From NCBI GenBank assembly GCA_947623455.1, contig OX392536.1, forward strand, positions 7,807,282-7,871,281: DNA of 64,000 nt, given 5' to 3'. This document shows positions 50,195-62,973 of the stretch, piece after piece (position 1 is the stretch's first letter; each line of letters begins with the position of its first letter). This stretch comes from Mimachlamys varia (Eukaryota; Mollusca; Bivalvia; Pectinida; Pectinidae). A program made the translations under genes and the position numbers. The notes beneath the pieces are model-generated. The model made no database searches. It was not told the origin of the DNA and worked only from the letters and a program-made list of their open reading frames with translations.

Positions 50195-50595
50195 GATTGA
50201 GAATGATGAAACGGTTCTCACATTGAGGACTTGACGTTTACTTGGATGTGACCAAGATTTAAATGGCGGGTGTCGTCGATGAAGCATAATACGCTTACTC
50301 TTCTGGAACACCTGGTCTTATTCGCATGTACTTTTATAGGGGTTCTTCGTGTAGATATTTTCTTTGTTCATATTTTGCCCTTAGTTAAATCGATTTTGAG
50401 TTCGGATTATGATTTTGTTAACGCTTCGGTATTCTCTTTTTTTGTTTTTTTTTGGTCAATAGATTCTAACTCTGTTTTACACCTATAGCAGTATGGGGTA
50501 TCTACTAATCCAGCCTTGTAAATTTTTCCTTTGTTCATAGTTTGCCTCTTGTTCAATTAATTTTGAGTTCGGTTCATGGTTTTGTTGACGCTTCG
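50195..50595 (-). repeat. Dispersed repeat Q2/Q3, unit 3
   Basis: Orthologous to 8878-9290, with point changes only. Confidence 0.5.
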
Positions 50596-51042
50596 GTATA
50601 AATAATGATTGGCTCCGTGGCTCCGTGGTGTTAACAACTGTTGGGATGATATACATATGTATGAACAGGGATTTTTTACGTGGAGCACGAGGTAAATTGC
50701 GTAAACGCAAAATCGAAGGTTAATCCTTATATTTACAGTATATTTCTGTAAATGGTTCATAAGTTTTCTGTTCAATTTAGCCCCATCTGCAGACATATAT
50801 TTCATTTCAAAACTTACAAACGTGAAAACAGTTCAATAAATGTAACAGCATGAAGTTTGCATAAGCCGTAGCTAGCTCCGTCCATGTCAATTGTTAATGA
50901 CGTCATACAATTGTGATTCGAACGGGATAATTTGCATAGCTCAGCCCACATGTATTGTTGTCGACGTCATAGAAATTGTGCACGTTCTCAAGTATAGTTA
51001 TTGAAAACTCTAGTTTGCAGTACAATGATTATCTAGTGAATA

Positions 51043-52100
51043 TCAGTGTAGACTGTAAATAATATTTGACAACCTCAGACGACGACGGGCGCGGCGATAT
51101 TTCCTTCCATCGTCTGTGATGACGACATATGACCTTGTGTTGACTTCCATTCTCCACTCCGTTTGTCTCTCCTGCGGTGCATTTCGTCTATCAAGTTCAG
51201 TTTTGAGCCTTTCGTGGTGAATGTACCACAGGTGGTACTGTTACATTCATTACCAAGTGTTATTTCCCTTGTAATAATCTCATTATATGTTAGAGAAGAT
51301 GTTTGAATATCCTTCAGAGACATAATGTTTTCACGTTGAACCTTGATCAGTTCCATTTCCTGCATCAAGTTCTTTCCTATCAGTGTGGTGACACAGTTTC
51401 TTCGGCACAAGAAAATCAGTTTTGTAGCTTGAGGCATTCTTGGGATTTACAAACTCAATTTCACACTTTCTGAGTGGGGTTACCGTAGTTCTGTTGAACA
51501 TTTTGAGAATGCTCGAAGTCGGTTTTAGCTCAACCCTATCTAGAAGTAGTTCCTTCGAGATGATCCACTGTCGAGTTGGAATAGTGTTTGTTTTCCTCTT
51601 ATGTCAAGTGTAGCGAGTAGTTCTTGAGATGACTGGATGGTGTATACTTTCCACTGTAAGTATATACAGTTCGAAATAGTTTTCCTCGTTCCTACAGTCG
51701 TCTGTCACGTAGTTTACCTTCGGTTTTAACTTTACCGCTTGATTGATTGATTTACTGCTGTTTCAATTGTTTCTTTATTCATCACATTCTATTTCAGTTA
51801 TTTGGATAGTTATACTAACGACAGTTCTATCCAAAGGCAATCCACCACAAGACTTAAATGATTGCTGTCGTTCCCGAGGTGAAGGCCTGGGTTCTTGTTC
51901 TACAGAAATCCTCTGCTTTATCAAGCATAAGATCGTCTGCTCTCAGTGAGTATCTCGGATTCCACAAATGATCTTGTCACGAACGAACGAGTTTGTAAGT
52001 TCACCGAAATTACACGATTTAGACGGCGTGTTGATGTCGGTCATAAACCTATCAATGGATTCTTCGCCCTTCGACTTTTAGACAAGGGTTTGCAAGCTCG
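51043..52100 (-). pseudogene. Internally deleted Ty3/Gypsy remnant, unit 3 (mostly B-type)
   Basis: Single copy. Its left flank matches copy A, and A-like variants persist only to about 51225. From TTACATTCAT near 51241 onward it is B-type, for example CTTGTAAT and TTTTCCTC. The switch point differs from that in unit 2. A minus frame of 120 codons is open across the protease end and the pol linker, longer than in the other copies, but it lacks catalytic motifs. Confidence 0.72.
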
Positions 52101-53030
52101 CTAATATTGTAACGGGAGAAAGAGAAAATATAGCGACCAGACCGAGACGAACACTGAACTACCCGGTAACTGATAACCGATCCAGTCCAGTTCCACTAAT
52201 CTATAATGTAATTGTTATTTTTTCATTTAAGTATGCATAGTGCGTGGGTTTTTGTATCCGTCCTGTATTGTCAATGCAAGTGATGGTCGATTATAATTGA
52301 AAATCGATCGGTTTGTCCTTTCTGATTCCGATTATCGATTGCAATATTATTTTCATTTTGATCCAACATTTAAATGGTTTTGATGTAAAAAATGTTTTGA
52401 TAGTGATATGTATTTTTTAACGTATGATTGATGAAACTGTGTAAAAATTGCTTGAAATCCTTATATTTTAAAAGAACGAATCTACTTATATATATATCTC
52501 AACATTGTCTATGTTATGGTAGTGTTCTCTCCTTATTTGGATATTAAATCTCTTACAAATTCAGAATCGGTGATGCTATCGTCATAGATCGGTTTGCTAC
52601 TTCCGATTTCAAACAAATTATCGATTATTGATCACTAGTCTATGTTTTATGTATGTTCATGTAAAAAGGTAATATTGTACGGTTACAAAAAATAGCCATA
52701 AGAGGTAGAAACAAAACATAGGATTTACCTCCCTTGCATTATGTTGAATTAATTGAGGAAATACGCTCACGTACGGTGAAAAAAGGAAGTACATACTTAA
52801 ACTTCACACACTTACATCGCTTTATATAAGGCGAGTCCATGTAGCTGATATGTAAACAAATGCACACATAACAAATGTATATCGCTGTATAGAATGCGTT
52901 AACATGCAGCTAAGATTTAAACAAATGCACACATATATCAGTATATAAAATATTTGTACATGCAGCTGACATATAAACAAATACATCAGTATATAAAAGG
53001 TGTGTTCACCTGTTTCTGGAAAGACAAACA

Positions 53031-54179
53031 AAATAAGCGTATGAAGATCGCTGCATCAGTTTTATTTTCATTAGGTAGCATTTGAAATATTATAGCAGTT
53101 TACATGGTTTCAAATGAGTAATTAATGAATATCGACAGTTTCGTCTCTATTTCTATTTCGTCAAAAGCCTTAACACACGTTTATTTTGTTATTATTCATC
53201 ATCAGGAAACCTTAATAATTAAGAACTGAAAATCTAGAAAACTATTATATCTCTATGTATTGGGGAGTTCATCACTTATTACGGTATAATTAAGGTGAAT
53301 GTGTAACGTGCATGGTGTCCTAACAACCCTGGGTCCGTCCTAAGGATATACTTTGGATGCGCTGTATGTATTACACATTATAATAACGGCGCACTAGCTT
53401 GGTCAACGCCGATGAGATAATAAATTATTCTATAATGTAACAACAATATAAGTAGCAATACCTAGTTTAAATGTAAACTATGATTGGTAATTGACAAGGA
53501 AAATATAGAATAATAACACATATACAAATTTCAATAACGCAAACTAACTTGATCTATATTTTAATTAAGGCACATGAAGAGAAAATCAACCTGAATCAAA
53601 GCATCGTTACAAATAATAGTTGATATGTACCTTCAATGATTTAGAAGAGCCTTATCTTCGCTGCCTATGCCACATGTTGTGATAAAACGAAAGGGTATGT
53701 ATGCCCTGGCCTGTAATGGTAATTTAAGAAATTTATATTTTTTCTTTAACCATCGGTAAGGATTAACCTTTGGTTTTGTTTAGTTTATAAGATTATAAAT
53801 CCAATGGGTCACGAGGTAAATTGCGTAAACGTATGTCTGTGAGTACAGAGCAGGGATTTGGATGTCAAATCGACTGCTGCACGTAAGAAATATAGATGAG
53901 GAAAATAGAGGGGTTACTATGAGGAAATGAAACCTTCAATGTATTATCGTTAACCGTTCCATTTTCATTTAAGAAACTCACATCGTTCATATATATGTAA
54001 AGAATAAAATTCATGAAATCATTTGGTTTGACAAGAAAACAAAAAAGAGTTTTTACTGAAAAGGTTCAAAATGTGTTTCAATGGGAACGCTTACTGTCCA
54101 ATGGCAATAGCATCGACCAAAGGCCGAAGAATTTTGGAAATTCAATAAAGGAACTTGCAGCGGAAACCTAAATACAGTT
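53031..54179. other. Non-coding spacer, unit 3
   Basis: Equivalent of 13546-14689. No gene seen. Confidence 0.4.
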
Positions 54180-56014
54180 TAAAATAGTTTTGATATAAAA
54201 CAATGTGTTGATAGTATGTATTTTTTAACGTATGATTGAGGAAACAGTGTAAAAAATGCTTGAAATCCTTATGTTTTAAAAGAATGCATCTACTTTATTT
54301 ACAGCAACATTGTCTATATTATGTTAGTGTTCTCTCCTTATTTGGGTATTTAGTATCTTTCAAATTCAGAACCGGTTATGCAATCGATTTGCTACTTCCC
54401 ATTTCCAACAAATTATTGATTATTGATCACAAGTCTATGTTTTGTGTATGTTCATGTAAAAAGGTAATATGGTACAGTTACAAAAACAATCCATGGTAGA
54501 CAGTAACAAAAATTGAGATTTACCTCCCTTGTATTGTGTTGATTTAATCGAGGAATCAAACTCGCACGGTGAAAGCAGGAAGTATATACTTAAACTCCAC
54601 ACACACACAAATACATCGCTATATAGAAGGCTTGTACTTGTAGCTGACATGTAAACAAATGCACACATACATCGCTATGTATGGGGCGTGTACATATAGC
54701 TTACATAATTTTATCCGTGTTATCAAACGATTTCTCGGAACAGTTTACTGTTTAATCCTTTTATTTATATTTATTGAATTTATATTTGTATGATACATTT
54801 TTTCTGAAAATCTCTTATAAATTGGACAGTCAACAGCAAGTTTCGGCCTGTCGTCTCTAACTTAATGATTATGACGTCACAATCACAGGCGTCATAATAA
54901 CCACTCCGGATTTATGGTCTCATAATACGTACGGAACTGGCAACTTTAGTTTTACAGTGGTTTACAGTGTTGCAATAACAGTTCTAATGTTAACCAATTG
55001 CCTACACTGAAAGAAAAGCGGGACACAGTGGCAGCCGTTCAATTTTTATATGTTCTTAAAGACACTCAAGGACTTGTATACAGTTGTACCACAGCTTTGT
55101 ACAGTTTTTATTTCTTGCATATTGTGTGTGATAGGTCTCGAAAATTTATTTTATAACTTTATATTTACATTTTCTCTGCTACCAACTATATGCACATACC
55201 AGAAGAAATGTTTTTCATAAAAGTATGAAAGCAATGGTTAACGAGACGTAGCACGTGGTTTACTTATGACGTCATAAATCAATCATGTTCAATGACAGTC
55301 TTGTCCTGCCACTTCGAAAAAACTGGAGAACGCCCCTGCATCAAAAACTCAAATGACTTATTATTTTCATTGGCGTTAATTGTATTCAATTTCTTATTAA
55401 GAATTGAATGTATATTTTGCTGCTTGCATCGGCTGATGAAGTCAGGTGAAGTCAACTTCGCGCAAATGAAGTGAACTGCCAAGCAGTTCATGTACCATTC
55501 GCGGAACAGCCAATAACATTCATCACTAAGCAACAGAAAAAATGAAGTCCAGAGACAAGATTTCTATTTTTTATTTTTTTTTGTATGTGCTTTCATCATA
55601 CGTCTTTAACTTTGCAATACGAATTGATTGAAATACCTTTCCAGTATAAAATGAATTACAATTTTTTAGAGCGGTTTGCATCGCGCAGCAGAAAAAAATA
55701 ACGCTGTCGTGATTTGGTCACAGTTGAAGCTAGTCAAATATAGATGTCGAAGTCGTATTTCGGTTAGGCCTAAGCATACTGAAAACGTCTCATTAACAGT
55801 GGATGTAGGCACACAAAGTAGCTTGTTGACGAAAGTGTGATAAATTATATTGGTGAATATATGAATAATATGTGACATAAGAAACAAACATAAACGAACC
55901 TGCTTGCTTTTAATGTAGGCACATGGTACAGTTAAGCATTGACAAGGTCACAGGTGCCTGATACATCTAGTTTTGGACCAAAACTGAGGTTTTTAGAGCA
56001 TTTTTACACTTCTG

Positions 56015-58157
56015 CCAGGGTATCGTTTCACTAAGCATCGTAACTTACGAACGTTCGTAACTTTTGCGTAAGTCAGATTAACGAATTACTAAGCGTTTCA
56101 CAAAAACTTCGTAACTTACGAACGTTCGTAAGTTACCCAAAAACCTTGGGTAACTCTACGCCATCTTCACCCCGTCGTAAGTTACGATAGAAAATGGCGT
56201 CGTATCGTCTACTCACGCTTCGATTGGGTTTTATTTTCTTTAATGTGGCTAACAATCTCAGTGAGGGAGAATCTTGTTGACAATGAAGTGGGGAAGTCCT
56301 GAACTAAGCATGTGGGGTACAGAAATAAAGCTCATCTCTGCAAAAGTTGGTAGGACATGACAGACATTTTTTTTTGGATGCTTTATGTAATAGTAAAACC
56401 GGAATCCGGGTTTATTTTTCAGGAAAAAGTCCTTATTTTTTTCATTGATAATTGATTTAAATCTGTTTAAAGAAAAACACAACTATATGTGATATACAAG
56501 ATAAGATAGCTCGTTTGCTCAAGATTGTCGACTAGAGCCATATTGTATTTATCGGGTTTGCAGAATAGAATAGAACAGTATTAATTTTGAAGTTGAATTG
56601 GATTTTTCTCATATTATCAATTAAATCCATCACCTACATATGTATCTATTGTTGCACCCTTACCTCGGGGCTGGGCACATTTACGTTTACGGGACGAATA
56701 TTTTGTTTTTGGAAAGTACCATCTTCCATTCCCGTTGGTAGGGAAAGACGGTCAAGATAGAATTATTCCTGCGTAGTTCTGTACAGTTGTGTACATTTCA
56801 ATGTTGATGTACCTGGTAATCATTGATAAGAATGGTCCACTGGCGTCCACAGTTTGTTACAGCTAGTTTTGGACCTAAACTAAGGTATTTAGAATGATTT
56901 TACCCTATTTATAGGATTGAGCTGAACCCCTCAAAATTGTAAAAAATACTCTATGAAGTCCATCAAACATGTCTAGGGGAGTAACCCTATAGTTTAGATC
57001 CAAAACTAGATGTAGCACGAATTCAGACCCCTACATATGGACTTGACCAAAGCAACAGTGCGCGATTGTAGATGTACATTTCCAGAAGGAACAAAGGTTA
57101 AGCCGCATGTGTTAAGTTTGCACAGTTTTCAGTATGAAATAAAGCCTACATTCGTTATACAAAATTGGCGATCTAGTTGACTATCCTACGTTAAAAAACC
57201 AGCACATACAGTTTACTAGTACTTGGTATTAACCTCATACATATGAACGCCCTGTACCAGTACTGTATAATAATCTAGTTCTGAAAATTTCAAATTGTCT
57301 GGCCATCAATCAGCTAGGAAAGCTTATTAACCACAAAATGTGTGTTCAGCATTCACATAAAAAAATAATTTTACACATTTGGGGGGTTAAGACAAATCGA
57401 AAATTGATCTTGACCCCCTAAATGTGTTAAATTACTCTAAACATCCTATTTTAGGTCAAAACTAGCTGTGACAAAGTCTCAGGTCCCTGTGATTACAATA
57501 AGGGTCTCGAGGATGTCGAACTCCAAGAAGTAATATCGCTGCACTAAAAAACGACCAAGGAAACTGGCATACAATGTAATGAAATATTTTTTATGTATAC
57601 AACTTTCAAATAAACCAACTATATCTACATTAGCTTTATCGGTAGCTGATTATCGCTACATGGACAAATTAAAGAATAACTACCAAAACAAATCTATGCT
57701 GATTTTGATATCGTATTCACCCCCCCCCCCCCCTCCCGGAGTCCCTTTCTAAGAATAATGTTGGTTTAATCAAGAGCCTACGTAACTCTTATAGGCCCTA
57801 GTAGTATTTTGCGTTCTATTTTATTGAAACGTGTGCCCAAAATTGTTTCATTTGCATTTATTGAAAAAATATCAGTCTCCACCGCTGAAACAAATGGGTC
57901 GCCTGGGTCTCGTTGTATCCATTGTAAACAGTGTTGTTTGCTTTTACTTACATGTTAGAGAGCACTAGGTAAGTTTACATTTTCAGCGGAAACGCACATA
58001 GATGGGAACGAGGATTGCTACTTCCGTTCGTAAGTTACGAAATAGTTACGAAGACCTTTGTGAAACGGACTTACGAAATTCGTAAGTTTTGCGTAACTTT
58101 TTCGTAAATATTTACGAACGTTCGTAAGTTACGAAGCTTAATGAAACGATACCCTGG
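56015..58157. mobile_element. TIR element T, unit 3
   Basis: Same element as 16537-18662, with both terminal repeats and both left palindromes kept. The C tract at 57720 is interrupted by a T. Confidence 0.7.
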
Positions 58158-58280
58158 GGTTTAAAACAATTTCTGATAAAAAAAACCACCATAACCTTAA
58201 CTCCTTGGAAGTATAAAGTATCTAGACATCGTAGTTTAGGTCCAAAAGCTACACTGAAAGTGTAACAAATTCTCGGGCTC

Positions 58281-60258
58281 TTATGGACAAGCTAGATTGT
58301 GTCCTACAGTAGTCTAGCAATCTTAACAGTTTGGTGAACAGGTTACATCAGTCGAATAATAGAATCTAACGTATGTAACTTCCTAAAGGAGAACGGATTT
58401 CTTTTTAATTGTATTAGTATTGGACATGAAATAAAATCACGAAATCTGACTAACTGGCAGATGATCCAATTTGCATTTCGCACAATCATTGAGGGGACTT
58501 ATGAAGAAATTAGGACCAATATATCTTGAATAAATGCTTTCGGAAATTATGTCAGTATTTTGTCAGATCAAGTATAAAGTTATCTACGATATGATACTGG
58601 CTACGATATGATACAAGTCATTGGTATGTCAATTAGTTGTTTTACATGTGTAGTACACCCGTACATTACTGTAAGCAACGTTAACGATACACTGTTTTAA
58701 ACAAATGTATTACTTCGCCAGGAACGAAAAAACGTGTGCCCCACCCACGTCATCGGGAAATGAAGTGATCAGCGTTTACTAGTTTCATTGGGGCGGTGTG
58801 AAGTGAAAATGTAAATATTGTTGGTTAAATGACGACGCATATACAAACGCAGGTAATAAATTCATAATTGTGAAACATATAAATGAAATTAAGCAATCGT
58901 TCTATAGTAAAAATGTAAATATATGGATTGAAAATACTTTTTTAACTTTCTTAGTGCTATTAAAAGTCCTCGGTTACATCCATATTTAGCATGAAGCCTG
59001 ATGAATGTAACATAGTTATTGTACATACTCATGTACATTACAATGTACTTATATTTAGCACATATCTCTTTTCGTAGTATAACATTGTGAAGGGATGAAC
59101 TCGCATAATAGTATATACACGAGAGTACAAGATTAGGCCTACAACTCAATAACCGTTATGACTATAGATTTGCCAGTACGTATATGAGAAAAGCAACACA
59201 GGAAAATTCCACTTAGCAGGACGCAGGATTACATCCCCTCGGCTGAATCACATATGAGTCTGATTCATCTAGTTTCATCTTTGTTGTACATTGCAATGAT
59301 ATAACTTCATTATTTGACTGTAGCTAATGATTTCAACTGTTCAGGTATAAAATGTATAAAGCAAATTGCGTACAAATTAAACTTTAAAGTCATTTGGAAA
59401 CATATATTAAGATATCTATCATACGTATACACAAGCAAACTGTTTTCATGTCAATTCAGGTCAAAATGTTTAGATCAAAGAGCAACAAAGTCAGTTCATG
59501 TCATGTTTTGTACCTGAAACTGACCCGAAATTGATCTGAAATTCAGGTCATTTTGACATGGAAAAAGGTCATACTTCAGAGGCATGTCCTTTGAATTTGA
59601 AAAATGAGTAAGATGGTCCGCAAAAGAAAAAGTTGTTAGCGTCGTATTGTTTGTTGCTGCGTTGCATAAGAACCCTAATGCATTCATGCTATATATTTTT
59701 CGACTTCACTGCTGATGGGGGATACGAATCGTCTTTCTACATATAAACATGTATGTACGTGGTGTCAGGTTGTCGACAATTCATTATTTCGGACGATAGG
59801 CCCACTGAAACAATCCTCAAATTCCGGGAATCACGGAGGGGGACACCCTCTTCATGGCAGACAGTGAGTGATACAACACTTATACTTGTAATGACGACGC
59901 TTTGTCAATGTTTAATTATGTTAATTCGATCTTACCCAATAAGTGATTTAAGTGGAAAATAAAGCCAATTAGTTGTCGTTTCTCGTTCAAACGAGAGTTC
60001 GGCGTGGCATGCATTGTTTTTGAACCTTTATCTCACTTTATATTCATACTCGTTTCGGGTTATAGTCCTATGAATCGAAACGGAACTTACTTTTAGTGAC
60101 ACTGCAGCGCAAATGTTAATATACAGTGATACATTCAGCAATAACACAGGTGCAAACAATAGATTATAATATGCCTGATGAATAAATAAAACATAAGATA
60201 AGATTTTAGCTTCAAAACCAATTGTATCCACTCATTATGGATTATTGTTTACATATGA
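58281..60258. other. Non-coding spacer up to the unit 3/4 deletion
   Basis: Equivalent of 18786-20745. It ends in CATATGAC, fused directly to GGGTAAGAATG of the next unit at 60259/60260. Confidence 0.5.
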
Positions 60259-61027
60259 CGGGTAAGAATGTGAATTTCATAAATTGACATTTTGTTCTTT
60301 CCTGGTTTGTTTTTACCTGAACAATTTGACAGGAATGGACATGGAATTATTTTGCCTGTGTAGCGTTTATTTAACAGTTATATAGAGGCGTCTTTATCAG
60401 TTGATGAGTGGGTTCTTGATCATTTATAGAGCAGGTTCTTGATAATTCTGGTGTAGCTCTTTGCTCAGTTAAAAGTCGTTTCTTAATCCAATTTTGATGT
60501 GACCCTTTGATGAAATCTTTATATCCTTTATCATTACTCTCAATGATGTTATGGAATCGAAAATTAATAGCTCATGTCCCCTTTCCATTCTGTTAAATTT
60601 TTATCTTGTTCGAAGCTTGGTTGCCTTGAATCATGCAAGAGTTAACATATTCAAAAATTCATCGGATCCCCTGGATAATTCTTCTAAGTCAGTCCGTGTT
60701 TTTGTTTTGTTTATTTTTTTCAATTTTTATGTATTAAAAAAACAATTAAATATGATTGAACTTTGTAACGTATTTCATGTTCTGCGGTCAATGACAATTT
60801 TGTGCATGTTAACATTTTGACTTAATAGTAACCTGATAATTCAGTATATTTCAATGTATTTGATTTTGAGCTTTCCATGTTTGTCATTGCCTGCTTAATC
60901 TGTCAAGTTTCCGAGAAATATAAACATTACCGGTTTACCAGGACCTTAAATAGTACTACAACACTTCAGGGCAAAGCTCTCAAGTCTATATATACACCCA
61001 CACACAGTTTACAAAAGCGGTTACAAG

Positions 61028-61556
61028 ATGGCAGGTCGCAAGGTAATATTGATATATTTTTAATCATAATAGTCTGTGCCTTGAGTATATTTGGTTGTGT
61101 GTGGAAATATTATAGTCATGGTATATGAAATGGACACGCTAAACCATGTACATTACCAGGCTGTTCATACATCTAAACTCGATATGAGAGTATGGGCGTT
61201 GTATCTCTGTCTATATCAACTCTAACTTGACTTTAGTCAATGTCTTTGGTAACGACATATTCGACCATATCGTAAAGGTTGTGTCTTTGCTAGTTTAATT
61301 TCTCGGAATATAAATGTTCTACATTGTATGTAGCTTTATTGATCAGAGAAACTTGGTCAAATATAAATCTAGAGTCGAAATTATTTGTGCAAAACGGTTT
61401 TATTTCACATTCAAAATGGCGTCTGATGGAAGATTACATAAAGGCTTAAATATTGCTGGTAGTAACTTGCAGCACAGACAACATAGAATCGACCAATCAA
61501 GTAGCTTTGCTTATCCGATCCTCAAGTATCATCTGCTCAATGGAGATGATGATTAA
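61028..61556 (+). CDS. Candidate two-exon small protein gene, unit 4 copy
   Basis: Exon 1 is 61028-61042, intron 61043-61346, exon 2 61347-61556, again 74 residues. Three adjacent base changes relative to the consensus give Val to Leu plus a synonymous Gln codon (SNLQH instead of SNVQH). The gene is intact although this unit is truncated on both sides. TATATATA lies at 60987 and AATAAA signals at 61587-61597. Confidence 0.45.
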
Positions 61557-62074
61557 TGTTATTTAGATGTTATTTGAAGTTCAAAGAATAAAATAAATAC
61601 GTTTTCCTTCCTGACAACCTTCTTTTCAGACACATTTCGTCTGGGGTAATTATACTTGATATATATGTATGTTTATTCCGCTGATTAACAAAAATATGTA
61701 GTTATTCTTTCCATCTGGTCAGTGTCACAATATTCTCGTATACAATTTTACTCGAATACCCCTAATTTTTCGAACAGTTCGTTTTGGTCCAGACCGAGTC
61801 CGTACATACTCAATTAACCTAGGATTACTTGAATACCATATATTCAACGAACAATTGTCCAGGTTCCCAATAGTTCGAGTAAGTAGGGTTTTACTGTAAT
61901 GAATATATATTTAAAATATGACTTTGGAAGTTGCTCCGTAGCTAAAAAAGATAAATCATGTGTTTATGAAGTATGTTATGGTCGGCATCTCGGTCTCTCT
62001 CGTGGAAAATATTCTACATCCTTGTATGATATAAATATGGACGTTTGTGAAAATGCGTATAAGTATGCCTGCCT

Positions 62075-62310
62075 GTTGTGATTGCGAAGTATGCCTCCTT
62101 TTTCTCTTTGAGGCCATGACATTTACTTTGATCTGACCTAGATTTAAATGGTTGGTGTCGGCGATGAAGCAGAAGACGCTTACCCTTCCGGAACACCTGG
62201 TCTTATTATCTTGTTCTTTTCCAGGGGTCTCTATGATCATCTTTCCTTTGTTCATATTTTGCCCCTAGTTTTTTTTATCGATTTTGAGTTTGGATCATGG
62301 TTTTGTTGAT
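62075..62310 (-). repeat. Dispersed repeat Q1, unit 4
   Basis: Orthologous to 2150-2390 of unit 1, in the truncated last unit. Confidence 0.5.
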
Positions 62311-62973
62311 CTTTGAAATTTTTGTGATCATTAAATGTACTTAAATTTTATTATAATTAAATTGCCAGAGACCAAATAAATTGGACAAAAATATCTCCTT
62401 TAAGTTTCATTTTTGTTGATTTGAACTTTGAGATTTTATTATTAGAAAGTTTAATGGATGAAACAACCTTTAAAGAGGCATCACGGTAAAACTGTATTTT
62501 TTATACTTATTTAGAATTAATTTATATATGAATTAAACGTATTATCTTGTGGAAAATCAATGGGTGATTTACGCTGAAATATGTTCTCAAAAACATTAGT
62601 TAAGTATAAAATAGGGGGAATCACTATTTGTTGATTAGGCCTAACGATTTGGACATGTAATTGTTTTGCGTCACATATGATAACGCATGCGCATTACAAG
62701 CTACATCGGTAAACAAAACAAATGGCTATCAGCGTGACCTTCATGTAACTACCAAGCAAACTGTAGCCGAATGCATGCAATGGTCAAAACATAACGCAAG
62801 GATTATATTACAGAAGTATAATAAGGGATGGGAAGTATTCAAGGGAGAAACTTACTGCCCCACTGTTTGCATGTTACAGTTTTCTTCTGTCTGACCGCGC
62901 GGCTGCGAGTACAAACAGCTTTGATTTGGTTTTGGGGCCACCCAAGGGATAACTCTTTCATTCCTCTGTTACA

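Larger units (their letters stand above)
41354..60258 (+). repeat. Tandem macro-repeat, unit 3 (18.9 kb, 3' end deleted)
   Basis: Third copy. Relative to unit 2 it lost about 250 bp near 45710, had about 290 bp replaced by a short inverted copy near 48113, gained about 240 bp at 49392-49632, and lost its last roughly 0.6 kb. The missing end includes the family 1 SINE. The lost end and the lost start of unit 4 form one deletion spanning the unit junction. Confidence 0.93.
60260..62973 (+). repeat. Tandem macro-repeat, unit 4 (partial, both ends truncated)
   Basis: This copy starts at the position equivalent to 357 of unit 1 and runs collinear with the other units up to the equivalent of about 3053 in unit 1 (24590 in unit 2). 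After 62973 the sequence no longer matches any unit. It still contains the whole candidate two-exon gene and repeat Q1. Confidence 0.93.
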
